From positions 62,001 through 126,000 of the forward strand of contig NZ_BAGB01000062.1 in the NCBI RefSeq assembly GCF_000308615.1: a stretch of 64,000 bases of DNA, given 5' to 3'. Positions within the stretch are counted from its first letter, which is position 1; the number at the start of each line of letters is the position of its first letter. This DNA comes from Nocardia jiangxiensis NBRC 101359 (GTDB lineage: Bacteria > Actinomycetota > Actinomycetes > Mycobacteriales > Mycobacteriaceae). Under the pieces are notes generated by a model. It had not been told where the DNA came from. It was given only the letters and a program-made list of their open reading frames with translations, and searched no databases. The position numbers were made by a program, and so were the translations under genes. This document shows, in pieces, positions 42,826 through 50,635 of the stretch.

Positions 42826-44229
42826 ATGACTGAGCAGACGGAATATCGCGTCGAGCACGACACGATGGGTGAGGTTCGGGTGCCGGTGGACGCGCTGTGG
42901 CGGGCGCAGACGCAGCGGGCCGTGGAGAACTTTCCGATCAGCGGGCGCGGGCTCGAGCGGGCGCAGATTCGGGCGTTGGGGCTGCTCAAGGCGGCCTGCG
43001 CGGTGGTGAACCGGGATCTGGGGCTGCTCGAGTCCGGTAAGGCCGAGGCGATCGTCGCGGCGGCGAACGAGATCGCCGAGGGCGCGCACGACGATCAGTT
43101 CCCGATCGACGTGTTCCAGACCGGCTCGGGCACCAGCTCCAATATGAACGCCAACGAGGTGATCGCGAGCCTGGCCGCGTCGCACGGCGTCACCGTGCAC
43201 CCCAACGACGACGTCAACATGTCGCAGTCCTCGAACGACACGTTCCCGACCGCGACGCATCTGGCCGCGACCGAGGCCGTGGTGCGCGATCTCGTGCCTG
43301 CCCTGGATCATCTGCGAATTCGCTTGCTGGACAAGGCGACCGAGTGGCGCACCGTGGTGAAATCCGGGCGAACCCATCTGATGGATGCGGTGCCGGTGAC
43401 CCTCGGACAGGAGTTCGGCGGGTACACCCGGCAGGTCGAGGCCGGTATCGACCGGCTGACCGCCACGCTGGTGCGACTGGGTGAGCTGCCCATCGGCGGC
43501 ACCGCGGTCGGCACCGGACTCAACGCACCCGACGGCTTCGGCGCGGCCGTCGTCACCGAACTCCGCCGTTCCACCGGGCTGGACCAATTGTCCGAGGCCG
43601 CAAATCATTTCGAGGCCCAGGCCGCCCGCGACGGACTGGTGGAGGTCTCCGGCGCCCTGCGCACCGTGGCGATCTCGCTGACCAAGATCGCCAACGATAT
43701 CCGCTGGATGGGTTCGGGCCCGCTGACCGGCCTGGCCGAGATCCGGCTGCCGGACCTGCAGCCGGGATCCTCGATCATGCCGGGGAAGGTGAATCCCGTT
43801 CTGCCGGAGGCTGTTACACAGGTAGCGGCGCAGGTGATCGGTAACGACGCCGCGATCGCCTGGGGTGGCGGGAACGGCGCGTTCGAGCTGAACGTCTACA
43901 TCCCGATGATGGCGCGCAACGTCCTGGAATCGATTCGGTTGTTGGCCAACGTATCCCGCCTGTTCGCGGACAAGTGCATCGCCGGACTGGTCGCGGACAC
44001 CGAGCACCTGCGGCAGCTGGCCGAATCCTCCCCGTCGATCGTCACGCCGTTGAATTCGGCGATCGGTTACGAGGAGGCCGCCGCGGTGGCGAAACAGGCG
44101 CTGAAGGAAGGCAAGACCATTCGCCAGACGGTCATCGACCGTGGACTGATCGGCGACGCACTCTCCCTCGAGGAACTGGACCGTCGGCTGGACGTGCTGT
44201 CCATGGCGAAGGTACAGGATTCCGAATAA
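42826..44229 (+). CDS. fumC: Class II fumarate hydratase
   Basis: 467 residues. Converts fumarate and malate in the TCA cycle as a cytosolic homotetramer. The sites are FQTGSGTSSNMNANEVI, the SQSSNDTFPT substrate loop, KSGRTHLMDAVPVTLGQ with its His, and the family signature GSSIMPGKVNPV with the catalytic Ser loop. Length matches the family. It starts on a probable leaderless mRNA and converges on the flavin monooxygenase, with a strong stem-loop between. Confidence 0.97.
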   Translation: MTEQTEYRVEHDTMGEVRVPVDALWRAQTQRAVENFPISGRGLERAQIRALGLLKAACAVVNRDLGLLESGKAEAIVAAANEIAEGAHDDQFPIDVFQTGSGTSSNMNANEVIASLAASHGVTVHPNDDVNMSQSSNDTFPTATHLAATEAVVRDLVPALDHLRIRLLDKATEWRTVVKSGRTHLMDAVPVTLGQEFGGYTRQVEAGIDRLTATLVRLGELPIGGTAVGTGLNAPDGFGAAVVTELRRSTGLDQLSEAANHFEAQAARDGLVEVSGALRTVAISLTKIANDIRWMGSGPLTGLAEIRLPDLQPGSSIMPGKVNPVLPEAVTQVAAQVIGNDAAIAWGGGNGAFELNVYIPMMARNVLESIRLLANVSRLFADKCIAGLVADTEHLRQLAESSPSIVTPLNSAIGYEEAAAVAKQALKEGKTIRQTVIDRGLIGDALSLEELDRRLDVLSMAKVQDSE

Positions 44230-44238
44230 CACTCCCCC

Positions 44239-44289
44239 GTGGCGGATCCGGTTCACCGTTCCGATGAACCGGGTCCCCCGGCGCGCCAC
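44239..44289. terminator. Two nested stems between fumC and the monooxygenase gene
   Basis: The inner stem is CCGGTTCA (44248-44255) with TGAACCGG (44265-44272); an outer stem is GTGGCG (44239-44244) with CGCCAC (44284-44289). It fills the gap between two converging genes and probably ends both transcripts. Confidence 0.7.
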
Positions 44290-44295
44290 CAGGAT

Positions 44296-45513
44296 TCACG
44301 GCGCGACGGCGGCGCGGGCCGATTCACCCTGCCCGCCGATCATCGCCGGGTAGTCCAGCAGATCGATGTCCTTGGCGGCGTTGTCGCTGAACCGCGTCAT
44401 GAGCCCGAAGGTGCGCGACCCGACGAACCAGTCGCGCATCGCGATTCCGCGCGCGGTACGCGGCGCGAGGAACCGCCCGGCGTTGGAGTTGCCCGCGATC
44501 TTGGCGTAGCGGCGCATCAGCTCGTCGTAGCGGGCGAACGCACCCGCGTATTCGCCTCCGGCAGCGGCCAATTCACCGGCCAGCACGTAGGCTCCGACGA
44601 CCGCGAGCCCGGTTCCGAAGCCGCCCAAGGTATTTCCGTAGGCCGAATCGCCGATCAGGGCGACCCTGCCCTTGGTGTAGTGGCCCTTCATCCGGACCTG
44701 ACTGATCGAATCCAGGTAGAACGCGTCGAGTCCGGGCAGTTCGGCCATCATCGAGGGGACTGGCCCGCCGAGTCCGGCGAACCGCTCCGCGACCAGGCGC
44801 TGCTGTGCGGCCACGTCGTCGCGGGCGATGTCGAGCACCGGCGAGGCGAAGATGTACTGGTGGGCCGCCTTCGCGCCGCCGCGCACGGCCAGCATGCCCG
44901 GCGCACTGTAGGCCGACGCCCGCCCGCGCACGCGCGGCCCGTTCGCATCGTGCCCCCATCCGGGCGCACCGGCGATGCAGTAGTAATAGCCCAGGTGGTG
45001 GACGTAATCGGATTCCGGCCCGAAGGCCAGGCGGCGCACCCGCGAGTGAATTCCATCGGCGCCGAAGACGAGGTCGAAGGTGCGAGCGGGCGCATTTTCG
45101 AATTCGACGTGCATGCCCTCGGCGGTCTCGGTGAGCGCGCTGATCGAATCGCCGAACAGGTATTCGCAGGTGTCCGCGGTCTGCTCGTACAGGATCCGGG
45201 CCAGGTCGCCGCGCAGGATCTCCACGTCACCGCCGGTGAAATCGCCTGATATCACGGCCAGTTCGCGGCCGTCGTCATCGGCGAAGACCATATCGGTCTT
45301 ACCGGTCTGCTGCCGCACGATCTCCTCCCACACGCCCATGCGCTCGAGCACCGTGCGATGGGTGGGTCCCTTGAAGTCGATGGCCTGCCCGCCGGGGCGC
45401 AGTTCGGGTGCCCGCTCGACCACGGTGACCTCGAAGCCGTAGCGGTGCAACCAGTAGGCCAGGGCGGGGCCGGCGATGCTGGCGCCGGAGATGAGAACGG
45501 TCTGATTACGCAT
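44296..45513 (-). CDS. FAD-dependent monooxygenase (group A, TetX/PHBH-like)
   Basis: 405 residues, ATG 45513. FAD-binding opening TVLISGASIAGPALAYWLHRYGFEVTVVER (GxSxAG variant of the Rossmann turn), the DG motif GADGIHSRVRRLAFG, and the GD motif VALIGDSAYGNTLGGFGTGLA. The gene diverges from a TetR regulator with a 9-bp inverted repeat between them, the classic layout of a monooxygenase induced by its substrate. Such enzymes hydroxylate or epoxidise small molecules, including antibiotics and aromatic compounds. No membrane anchor. Confidence 0.88.
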   Translation of the reverse strand: MRNQTVLISGASIAGPALAYWLHRYGFEVTVVERAPELRPGGQAIDFKGPTHRTVLERMGVWEEIVRQQTGKTDMVFADDDGRELAVISGDFTGGDVEILRGDLARILYEQTADTCEYLFGDSISALTETAEGMHVEFENAPARTFDLVFGADGIHSRVRRLAFGPESDYVHHLGYYYCIAGAPGWGHDANGPRVRGRASAYSAPGMLAVRGGAKAAHQYIFASPVLDIARDDVAAQQRLVAERFAGLGGPVPSMMAELPGLDAFYLDSISQVRMKGHYTKGRVALIGDSAYGNTLGGFGTGLAVVGAYVLAGELAAAGGEYAGAFARYDELMRRYAKIAGNSNAGRFLAPRTARGIAMRDWFVGSRTFGLMTRFSDNAAKDIDLLDYPAMIGGQGESARAAVAP

Positions 45514-45532
45514 GGTGAGCTCCGGTTTCTTT

Positions 45533-45576
45533 AACTGTGTCTGTCGGACGCAAATTAGCGTACGATGGACACAGTT
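45533..45576. promoter_or_regulatory. TetR-type operator candidate, 9-bp inverted arms
   Basis: AACTGTGTC (45533-45541) and GACACAGTT (45568-45576) are perfect inverted arms 26 bases apart, between the divergent monooxygenase and TetR genes. The gap is wide for one TetR dimer, so it may be two half-operators or two dimers bound side by side. Confidence 0.65.
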
Positions 45577-45610
45577 TCGAAGTCAAGAGTCGATCGGCAA
45601 GGATGGTGAG

Positions 45611-46366
45611 ATGACCGCACCGACCGCTATCGAACTGCTGTGGGGCACCCAGCAGCGGCCCAAGCGCGGGCCCAAGCCCTCGCTCTCCCTGGACCGGATC
45701 GTCACCGAGGCGATCGCGTTCGCGGATTCCGAAGGGCTGGTGAACCTTTCGATGCAGCGCCTGGCCGAACGACTCGGCTGCGCGAAGATGGCGCTGTACC
45801 GCTACGTCCCCGGCAAGGCCGAGCTGACCGCGCTGATGCTGGACGCCGCAATGGGTGATGCGCCGGATCTCGTTTCCGCGGCGAAGGATTCGACCGAGCA
45901 GCCGTGGCGCGCGCAGCTGCGCGCCTGGTGCGTGACGAGCTACGAGATGTTCTGCGCGCACACCTGGACGCTCGGCATGCTGGTCACCGCACGCCCCTAC
46001 GGCCCCAACGAGATCAACTGGTTCGAGGCCGGTCTCGCCCCCTTGGCCGACAGCGGCCTGACCGGTCCCGAACGACTGGACACCCTCGCGCTCCTGTCGG
46101 GTCAGGCGCAGACCTTCGCCCGCGCCACCCTGGGCGATCACAGTGGCGGCCTGGAGGAAGCCATGTTCGAACAGCTGACCCGCGTCCTGGCCGACCAGGC
46201 CGACCGCTATCCGCACACCGTCACGGCCTTCAGCGAACCTGCCCCGCCCGGCTCCCGCGACAACGCCCTGCACTTCGGCATCGATCGCATCCTCGACGGC
46301 CTGGCCGCGCTCATCGCGACCCGCGAGGTGAACGGCGCCGGTGCCGAACCACCCTCCGCGAGCTGA
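45611..46366 (+). CDS. TetR-family regulator (TetR_C, tetracycline-repressor-like)
   Basis: 251 residues from ATG 45611. The HTH is residues 22-65 (SLDRIVTEAIAFADSEGLVNLSMQRLAERLGCAKMALYRYVPGKAEL). The C-terminal ligand domain is of the TetR_C_1 class (WRAQLRAWCVTSYEMFCAHTW...GLTGPERLDTLALLSGQAQTFAR). It very likely represses the divergent monooxygenase gene and itself through the repeat at 45533-45576. Inducer unknown. Confidence 0.9.
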   Translation: MTAPTAIELLWGTQQRPKRGPKPSLSLDRIVTEAIAFADSEGLVNLSMQRLAERLGCAKMALYRYVPGKAELTALMLDAAMGDAPDLVSAAKDSTEQPWRAQLRAWCVTSYEMFCAHTWTLGMLVTARPYGPNEINWFEAGLAPLADSGLTGPERLDTLALLSGQAQTFARATLGDHSGGLEEAMFEQLTRVLADQADRYPHTVTAFSEPAPPGSRDNALHFGIDRILDGLAALIATREVNGAGAEPPSAS

Positions 46367-46571
46367 ACCGAACGACGAAACCCGCGACCCGGAGACCGCG
46401 TGACGGCCGGACCCGGGCCGTCGAAGTCCCGGTCACCGACCCGAGCCGGACCCCATCCCAACGGCCGATCCCCGGCACCCGCACACCCGCTTGCGCACAA
46501 AAGGCACGGAACCGACGAACACGGCGGGCCGAACGGGCCCCGATTCCATGGATTCGGACCCCGCCGCGGCA

Positions 46572-46577
46572 TACAGT
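46572..46577 (+). promoter_or_regulatory. -10 box TACAGT, leaderless start at 46584
   Basis: TACAGT ends 6 bases before ATG 46584, with no Shine-Dalgarno sequence between. This gives the gene its own promoter apart from the TetR gene upstream. Confidence 0.5.
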
Positions 46578-46583
46578 CGGAGC

Positions 46584-47024
46584 ATGTCCGACAAACCCGA
46601 GCTACGGCAGGATGCGATCACCACGGTTCGCGAATTCTTCGCGGCGTTGGAGATGGGCGCGGTGGACGAGGCGCTCGAACTGCTCGATCCCGATATCGTC
46701 TGGAAGAACACCTCGCTGCCCGACGTGCGCGGCGTCAGCCGCGTCGGCGGTCTGCTGCGTGGCCTGTCGCGTGAATCCTTCGGCTTCCGCGTCGATATGC
46801 ACCACATCGCCATCGAAGCCGACGGCCGTCCCGTCTCCGAGGGCGATACCGTCCTCACCGAACGCACCGACTACCTGCGTGCGGGCCCGGTCGAGATCGG
46901 CTTCTGGGTGTGCGGCACGTTCGAACTGGTCGACGGCCGCATCACCCTCTGGCACGACCACTTCAGCTGGGAGAACTTCCTGCGCGGCACCGTGAGCGGC
47001 ATCTGGAAGGCAGTGCGGGGCTGA
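46584..47024 (+). CDS. Limonene-1,2-epoxide hydrolase family protein
   Basis: 146 residues from ATG 46584. NTF2-like fold with the catalytic set of epoxide hydrolases of the LEH family: Arg94-x-Asp96 (TERTDY) and Asp125 (LWHDHF), and Asn42. The Tyr that helps hold the water in the Rhodococcus enzyme is replaced by Trp40 (VWKN). It would open small epoxides to diols. A flavin monooxygenase gene lies 1 kb upstream across the TetR gene, so epoxidation followed by hydrolysis is possible. The Tyr-to-Trp change may alter the substrate. Confidence 0.82.
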   Translation: MSDKPELRQDAITTVREFFAALEMGAVDEALELLDPDIVWKNTSLPDVRGVSRVGGLLRGLSRESFGFRVDMHHIAIEADGRPVSEGDTVLTERTDYLRAGPVEIGFWVCGTFELVDGRITLWHDHFSWENFLRGTVSGIWKAVRG

Positions 47025-47091
47025 CAGCCGCTGCGTGCCCGGCAGGAGCCACCGCCTCCCCATCGACGGCCGACGGGGAGGCGGAGCAAGC

Positions 47092-47949
47092 TCAGGGGCG
47101 CAGATGGGCCAGTTCGGTGCGAGCCTTCTCGCCGTCGGCGCTCAGGTCGGTGCGGGTGAAGACGTTCCAGCGGGCCAGGAGCGGAGTCAGGACGAGTTCG
47201 GGCTCGCGGGCCGGGTCGTAGATTCCGGCCTCGGCCAGGATCGTGGTGCTGGTGCGGCCGTCGGCGAGGGTGACCTCGGGCACGGCGAACGCGGCGACCT
47301 GGTCGGCGATCGCGCGCATGGTCTGATCGGGCGCGAGATTCAGCGCGGCGGCGACGAGATCGGCGAAGAATTCGGACTGGAGTTCGTCGTCGGCGGCGAT
47401 GCGGTCGGACATCGCGGTGACGATCGGATTCTCCCCCAGCGCCGCGGTGTTGCGATGCCGGATCGCGGCGGCGCGCTCCTCGAGAGCGCTGACGGCCAGC
47501 ATGTCCAGCAGATGCAGTGCGGGACGGCGGAATCCGGTGGTCATGTAGGACATCCGCATCCGCTCGAGTGCGACCGGATCCACCGCGCGGGTGACCACCA
47601 GATAATTCCGGAGCATGATCGCGTGCCGATTCTCCTCGGCGGTCCACCGGCCGACCCAGCGCCACCACGGGCCGGTGCGCAGATACCTGCCCACCTCGCG
47701 ATGGTACGAGGGCAGGTTGTCGGCGATCAGCACACCGACGGTCAGCGCCAGCTGCGCGACCTCACCGAGTTCGGATTGACCGGGCTCCCAGTCGGTTCCG
47801 CCGAGGAAGGCGAAGTTGCGGCCGTCGTCCCAGGGCACGTAGTCCTGCGGCTGCCACTCGTCTGCTGTGGCGATGTGTCGCCGCAGATGTTCTTCCACCT
47901 CCGCCGCAAGTGATTCCAGCAGCTCACGGTCGGTCAAGAGAGTTTGCAC
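47092..47949 (-). CDS. Acyl-ACP desaturase (DesA2-like, FA_desaturase_2) with atypical metal site
   Basis: 285 residues from GTG 47949, 6 bases below TAGGTT. Soluble ferritin-like diiron desaturase fold. The second-helix motif EENRHAIMLRNYL is intact and a Glu stands in the ALEERAAAIRHRNTA helix. In place of the usual Glu before NLPSYH the sequence has IADNLPSYHRE, and the last Glu-x-x-His position reads DDELQSEFF. So up to three of six ligands seem changed. Gene position matches M. tuberculosis desA2, whose product is also known as atypical. It may bind one metal or act without desaturation. Confidence 0.85.
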   Translation of the reverse strand: MQTLLTDRELLESLAAEVEEHLRRHIATADEWQPQDYVPWDDGRNFAFLGGTDWEPGQSELGEVAQLALTVGVLIADNLPSYHREVGRYLRTGPWWRWVGRWTAEENRHAIMLRNYLVVTRAVDPVALERMRMSYMTTGFRRPALHLLDMLAVSALEERAAAIRHRNTAALGENPIVTAMSDRIAADDELQSEFFADLVAAALNLAPDQTMRAIADQVAAFAVPEVTLADGRTSTTILAEAGIYDPAREPELVLTPLLARWNVFTRTDLSADGEKARTELAHLRP

Positions 47950-47955
47950 GCCGAC

Positions 47956-47961
47956 AACCTA
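47956..47961 (-). promoter_or_regulatory. -10 box TAGGTT of the desA2-like gene, leaderless
   Basis: TAGGTT ends 6 bases before GTG 47949 on the minus strand. Confidence 0.45.
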
Positions 47962-47995
47962 CCTATTCGGGGTCCGAAATGGGCATTTACCGTAC

Positions 47996-48026
47996 AACAG
48001 CCCGGGAACACCGTTCCCGGGCTGTT
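47996..48026 (-). terminator. Strong perfect hairpin after the LGFP lipoprotein gene
   Basis: AACAGCCCGGGAAC (47996-48009) and GTTCCCGGGCTGTT (48013-48026) are perfect 14-bp arms around a three-base loop, 17 bases beyond the stop of the lipoprotein gene. It separates that gene from the desA2-like gene downstream. No T-run follows, as is usual in high-GC actinobacteria. Confidence 0.85.
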
Positions 48027-48043
48027 ACACAACACGAAGCGAA

Positions 48044-48622
48044 CTACTTCATCGTCACCGAGGTCTGGTTGTTCACCCAGGTGATGCTGCCGCCGGTGAA
48101 GTCGCTCTGCTTACCGTTGGCGATGTCCTTCTCGTCGGTGGTCGGATAGCCGAGTTTGCCGTTGATCCCGCCGTTGCTGTCCCACGCCTTGCGGATATCA
48201 CCCCAGACCGCGTGCGGACCGGTCTGTTCGCTCCAGCAGATCGCGCCGCCGGTGAATTCCTGGCAGGAACCGCCGTTCGGGCCGTTCATCGAGTTGCCGG
48301 TCGGCGCACCGAGCGTGCCCGCGGGACCGCCCATCTCGTTGTACTTGGCCAGAACGTGCCCGGCGACGGTGATCTCGCCGCTGGGCGTTTGGATCTTGGT
48401 CTCCGCCGCGGCCCCGTTCGCACCGGTTTCGTTGGCGGCGGACTCCTTCGCGCCGGATTCGTTCGCGCCGGATTCGTTCGCGGCGTTGGTGGCCGCGGCG
48501 GCCGCGGACGTCGTGGCGGAGCTGTTGTTGTCGTCATTGCTGCTGCACGCGGCGGTGAACAGCAGTCCTGCCGCAGCCAGCGTCATCGTCATCGCGGCCG
48601 AGCGTCGAGCGAAGTGGTGCAT
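48044..48622 (-). CDS. LGFP-repeat lipoprotein
   Basis: About 192 residues from ATG 48622; ATG 48628 touches the AGAGG site and is less likely. Signal peptide with lipobox TAAC (LLFTAACSS), so the protein is lipid-anchored outside the membrane. A linker of Ala/Asn/Ser/Glu with tandem NESGA-type units follows, then LGFP-type repeats: LAKYNEMGGPAGTLGAPTGN, GAICWSEQTGPHAVWGDI, GKLGYPTTDEKDI. LGFP repeats are linked to the mycolyl-arabinogalactan cell wall in this group. A paralogue is encoded at 62409. The leader has two hairpins, one covering the ribosome-binding site. Confidence 0.88.
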   Translation of the reverse strand: MHHFARRSAAMTMTLAAAGLLFTAACSSNDDNNSSATTSAAAAATNAANESGANESGAKESAANETGANGAAAETKIQTPSGEITVAGHVLAKYNEMGGPAGTLGAPTGNSMNGPNGGSCQEFTGGAICWSEQTGPHAVWGDIRKAWDSNGGINGKLGYPTTDEKDIANGKQSDFTGGSITWVNNQTSVTMK

Positions 48623-48628
48623 ATCCAT

Positions 48629-48680
48629 CCTCTCGAGGAGAGGTTGCCGACGGCCCGCGCAGAACGGACCACCGGCAACC
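48629..48680 (-). promoter_or_regulatory. Two leader hairpins, one covering the ribosome-binding site
   Basis: On the minus strand CCTCTC (48638-48643) pairs with GAGAGG (48629-48634) over three bases, and that GAGAGG is the likely ribosome-binding site for ATG 48622. Directly upstream is a longer hairpin with 8-bp arms, GGTTGCCG/CGGCAACC (48642-48649 with 48673-48680). Together they could control translation. I could not match a known riboswitch class. Confidence 0.5.
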
Positions 48681-48808
48681 CGAAGCCGGTGCCCTGCTAC
48701 GAATCAGCGAACCACTGATGTTTCAACTGAATCGCGCCGAACAGGTATCTCGGCGAAATATACCCGCCGACTCCTCGAGATATCCGGATGCTGTGAATTC
48801 GCTCGGAC

Positions 48809-50206
48809 TCAGGCGTGCGGGCCGTACTCCTCCAACATCTCGGTCACCAGCGCGGCGATCGGCGACCGCTCGCTGCGGGTGAGCGTGACATGCGCGAACA
48901 GCGGATGCCCCTTGAGTTTCTCGATCACCGCGGCGACGCCGTCGTGCCGGCCGACGCGCAGATTGTCGCGCTGCGCGACGTCGTGGGTGAGCACCACCCG
49001 CGAACCGCTGCCCAACCGGCTCAGCACCGTCAGCAGCACATTGCGCTCGAGCGACTGCGCCTCGTCGACGATCACGAACGAATCGTGCAGCGACCGCCCG
49101 CGAATGTGCGTCAGCGGCAACACCTCCAGCATGCCGCGGGCGAGCACCTCCTCCATCACCTCGGGACTGGCCAGCCCGTCGAGGGTGTCGAACACCGCTT
49201 GTGCCCAGGGACCCATCTTCTCGCTCTCGGATCCGGGCAGATAGCCCAGTTCCTGTCCGCCGACCGCGTAGAGCGGACGGAAGACCACCACCTTGCGCTG
49301 AGATCGACGCTCCAGCACCGCTTCCAGACCCGCGGTCAGCGCCAGCGCGGATTTACCCGTGCCCGCCTTACCGCCGAGGGAGATGATGCCCACGCTCTCG
49401 TCGAGCAGCAGATCCAGCGCGACCCGCTGTTCGGCCGAACGCCCGTGCAGTCCGAACGCCTCCCGATCGCCGCGCACCAGCTGCACCCGTTTGTCCGGAG
49501 TCACCCGGGCCAGCGCGCTGCCGTTCGTACCCAGCAGACGAATTCCGGTGTGGCAGGGCAGATCCCGGGCCTCGTCCAGATCGATCGAGGAGTCGGCGTA
49601 GAGCCGGTCCACGACGTCGGCGGCGACCTCGAGTTCGGTCATCCCGGTCCAGCCGGAGGTGATGACGTCCTGCGCGTGATATTCGTCGGCCTGCAGACCC
49701 ACCGCACCGGCCTTGACCCGCAACGGAATATCCTTCGACACCAGCACCACCGTGCGGCCCTCGGCAGCGAGATTGAGGGCGCAGGCCAGGATGCGGGAAT
49801 CGTTGGTATCGGTGCGGAATCCGACCGGTAACACCTCCGGATCGGTGTGATTGAGCTCCACGTGCAACGTGCCGCCCACGGTCCCGATCGGAATCGGCTC
49901 GTCGAGCCGACCGTATTCGATTCGCAGATCGTCCAGCAGCCGAAGCGCTTCGCGCGCGAACCAACCGAGTTCGTGGTGGTGGCGTTTGGCTTCGAGTTCG
50001 CTGATCACCACCAGCGGCAGGACGACCTGGTTCTCGCCGAAGCGCGTGATGGCCCAGGGATCCGACAGCAGAACGGAGGTGTCGATCACGAAGGTTTTCG
50101 ATCCGGATTTCTCGCCGGACCCGGAGGTGTGGGCTCCCTTTCCGGAGCCTCCGCTCACATCGGAGCGGGCATTCGAGAAAGCGATGACGGAGCGTGCATC
50201 AGTCAC
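48809..50206 (-). CDS. PIN-PhoH fusion ATPase
   Basis: 465 residues from GTG 50206, behind AAAGGAG. Residues 37-175 are a PIN nuclease domain (KTFVIDTSVLLSDPWAITRF; LEAKRHH; TDTNDSRILACAL, giving the acidic metal cluster). Residues 240-460 are the PhoH ATPase: Walker A SLGGKAGTGKSALAL, Walker B SFVIVDEAQSLER, then LGSGSRVVLTHDVAQRDN. The pair acts as an RNA helicase-ribonuclease in mycobacteria (PhoH2), where a small antitoxin gene precedes it. Here the upstream region holds only a 17-codon frame with hairpins; no antitoxin-like frame stands out. Confidence 0.93.
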   Translation of the reverse strand: MTDARSVIAFSNARSDVSGGSGKGAHTSGSGEKSGSKTFVIDTSVLLSDPWAITRFGENQVVLPLVVISELEAKRHHHELGWFAREALRLLDDLRIEYGRLDEPIPIGTVGGTLHVELNHTDPEVLPVGFRTDTNDSRILACALNLAAEGRTVVLVSKDIPLRVKAGAVGLQADEYHAQDVITSGWTGMTELEVAADVVDRLYADSSIDLDEARDLPCHTGIRLLGTNGSALARVTPDKRVQLVRGDREAFGLHGRSAEQRVALDLLLDESVGIISLGGKAGTGKSALALTAGLEAVLERRSQRKVVVFRPLYAVGGQELGYLPGSESEKMGPWAQAVFDTLDGLASPEVMEEVLARGMLEVLPLTHIRGRSLHDSFVIVDEAQSLERNVLLTVLSRLGSGSRVVLTHDVAQRDNLRVGRHDGVAAVIEKLKGHPLFAHVTLTRSERSPIAALVTEMLEEYGPHA

Positions 50207-50271
50207 GGTGGGCTCCTTTGTTGCCCGGGCTACACCCGCCCGGACCTATCTCGCTGGACCGGTCCGACCCG

Positions 50272-50309
50272 GGGTCATACGACCCGAGGGCCGGGTGCCG
50301 GCCCCCTCG
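50272..50309 (-). promoter_or_regulatory. Two hairpins in the phoH leader
   Basis: CGAGGGCCGG (50285-50294) pairs, with one bulge, with CCGGCCCCCTCG (50298-50309), and GGGTC/GACCC (50272-50276 with 50281-50285) makes a small second hairpin sharing base 50285. Only one can form fully at a time, which would suit a switch. They overlap the end of the 17-codon frame. Confidence 0.45.
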
Positions 50310-50328
50310 CACTGATTTGCTCAGCCAC
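50275..50328 (-). CDS. Possible 17-residue leader peptide upstream of phoH
   Basis: GTG 50328 is preceded on the minus strand by GGGAGGT at a normal distance, and the frame encodes MAEQISARGPAPGPRVV before TGA. Two hairpins overlap its second half (50285-50309 and 50272-50285). The layout of small frame, hairpins and then main gene looks like an attenuator or translation sensor. Chance occurrence cannot be ruled out for so short a frame. Confidence 0.35.
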   Translation of the reverse strand: MAEQISARGPAPGPRVV

Positions 50329-50635
50329 GATCAGGACCTCCCGTACGAACCACACCTACGCGGCCCGCACATCCGACGTTACTGCGGTTTCGCCGATCCG
50401 GCTTGCCGGTTTTGCAAGCGTGTTGGTGAAGTTCCCGTTAACGTGCGGCTGGACCGGGGGCGCAGGAGCGATGCCCCGGTGTGAAATTTATCTCAGCGAG
50501 GCATTCGCGCAAACGGCTGTCGGATCGCGAAAGATCCGCTGCTCGAGCGATTTCGGGTGTCGCGCGGGCAACTCGGAGCCCCGCGCGGCCGCATCGGCCC
50601 GGCCGTCCGAACGCGATCCCGGACATTCCCCGCGA

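Larger units (their letters stand above)
50207..50635. other. Long leader/intergenic region upstream of the phoH gene
   Basis: The 429 bases between phoH and DUF488 hold, in order on the minus strand from the DUF488 end: a GC-rich stretch without features, an inverted repeat GCTTGC/GCAAGC (50401-50406 and 50414-50419), a 17-codon frame (50275-50328) with two hairpins, and the phoH ribosome-binding site. No RNA family recognised. Confidence 0.5.

Noticed and set aside
48629..48808. A c-di-AMP (ydaO) riboswitch in the leader of the LGFP lipoprotein gene
   Set aside because: Such riboswitches precede wall-related genes in actinobacteria, but I could not find the conserved core; only simple hairpins are visible.
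50330..50635. An antitoxin gene like mycobacterial phoAT upstream of phoH
   Set aside because: Frames on the minus strand here are Arg/Pro/Cys-rich and lack ribosome-binding sites; none looks like a real protein.
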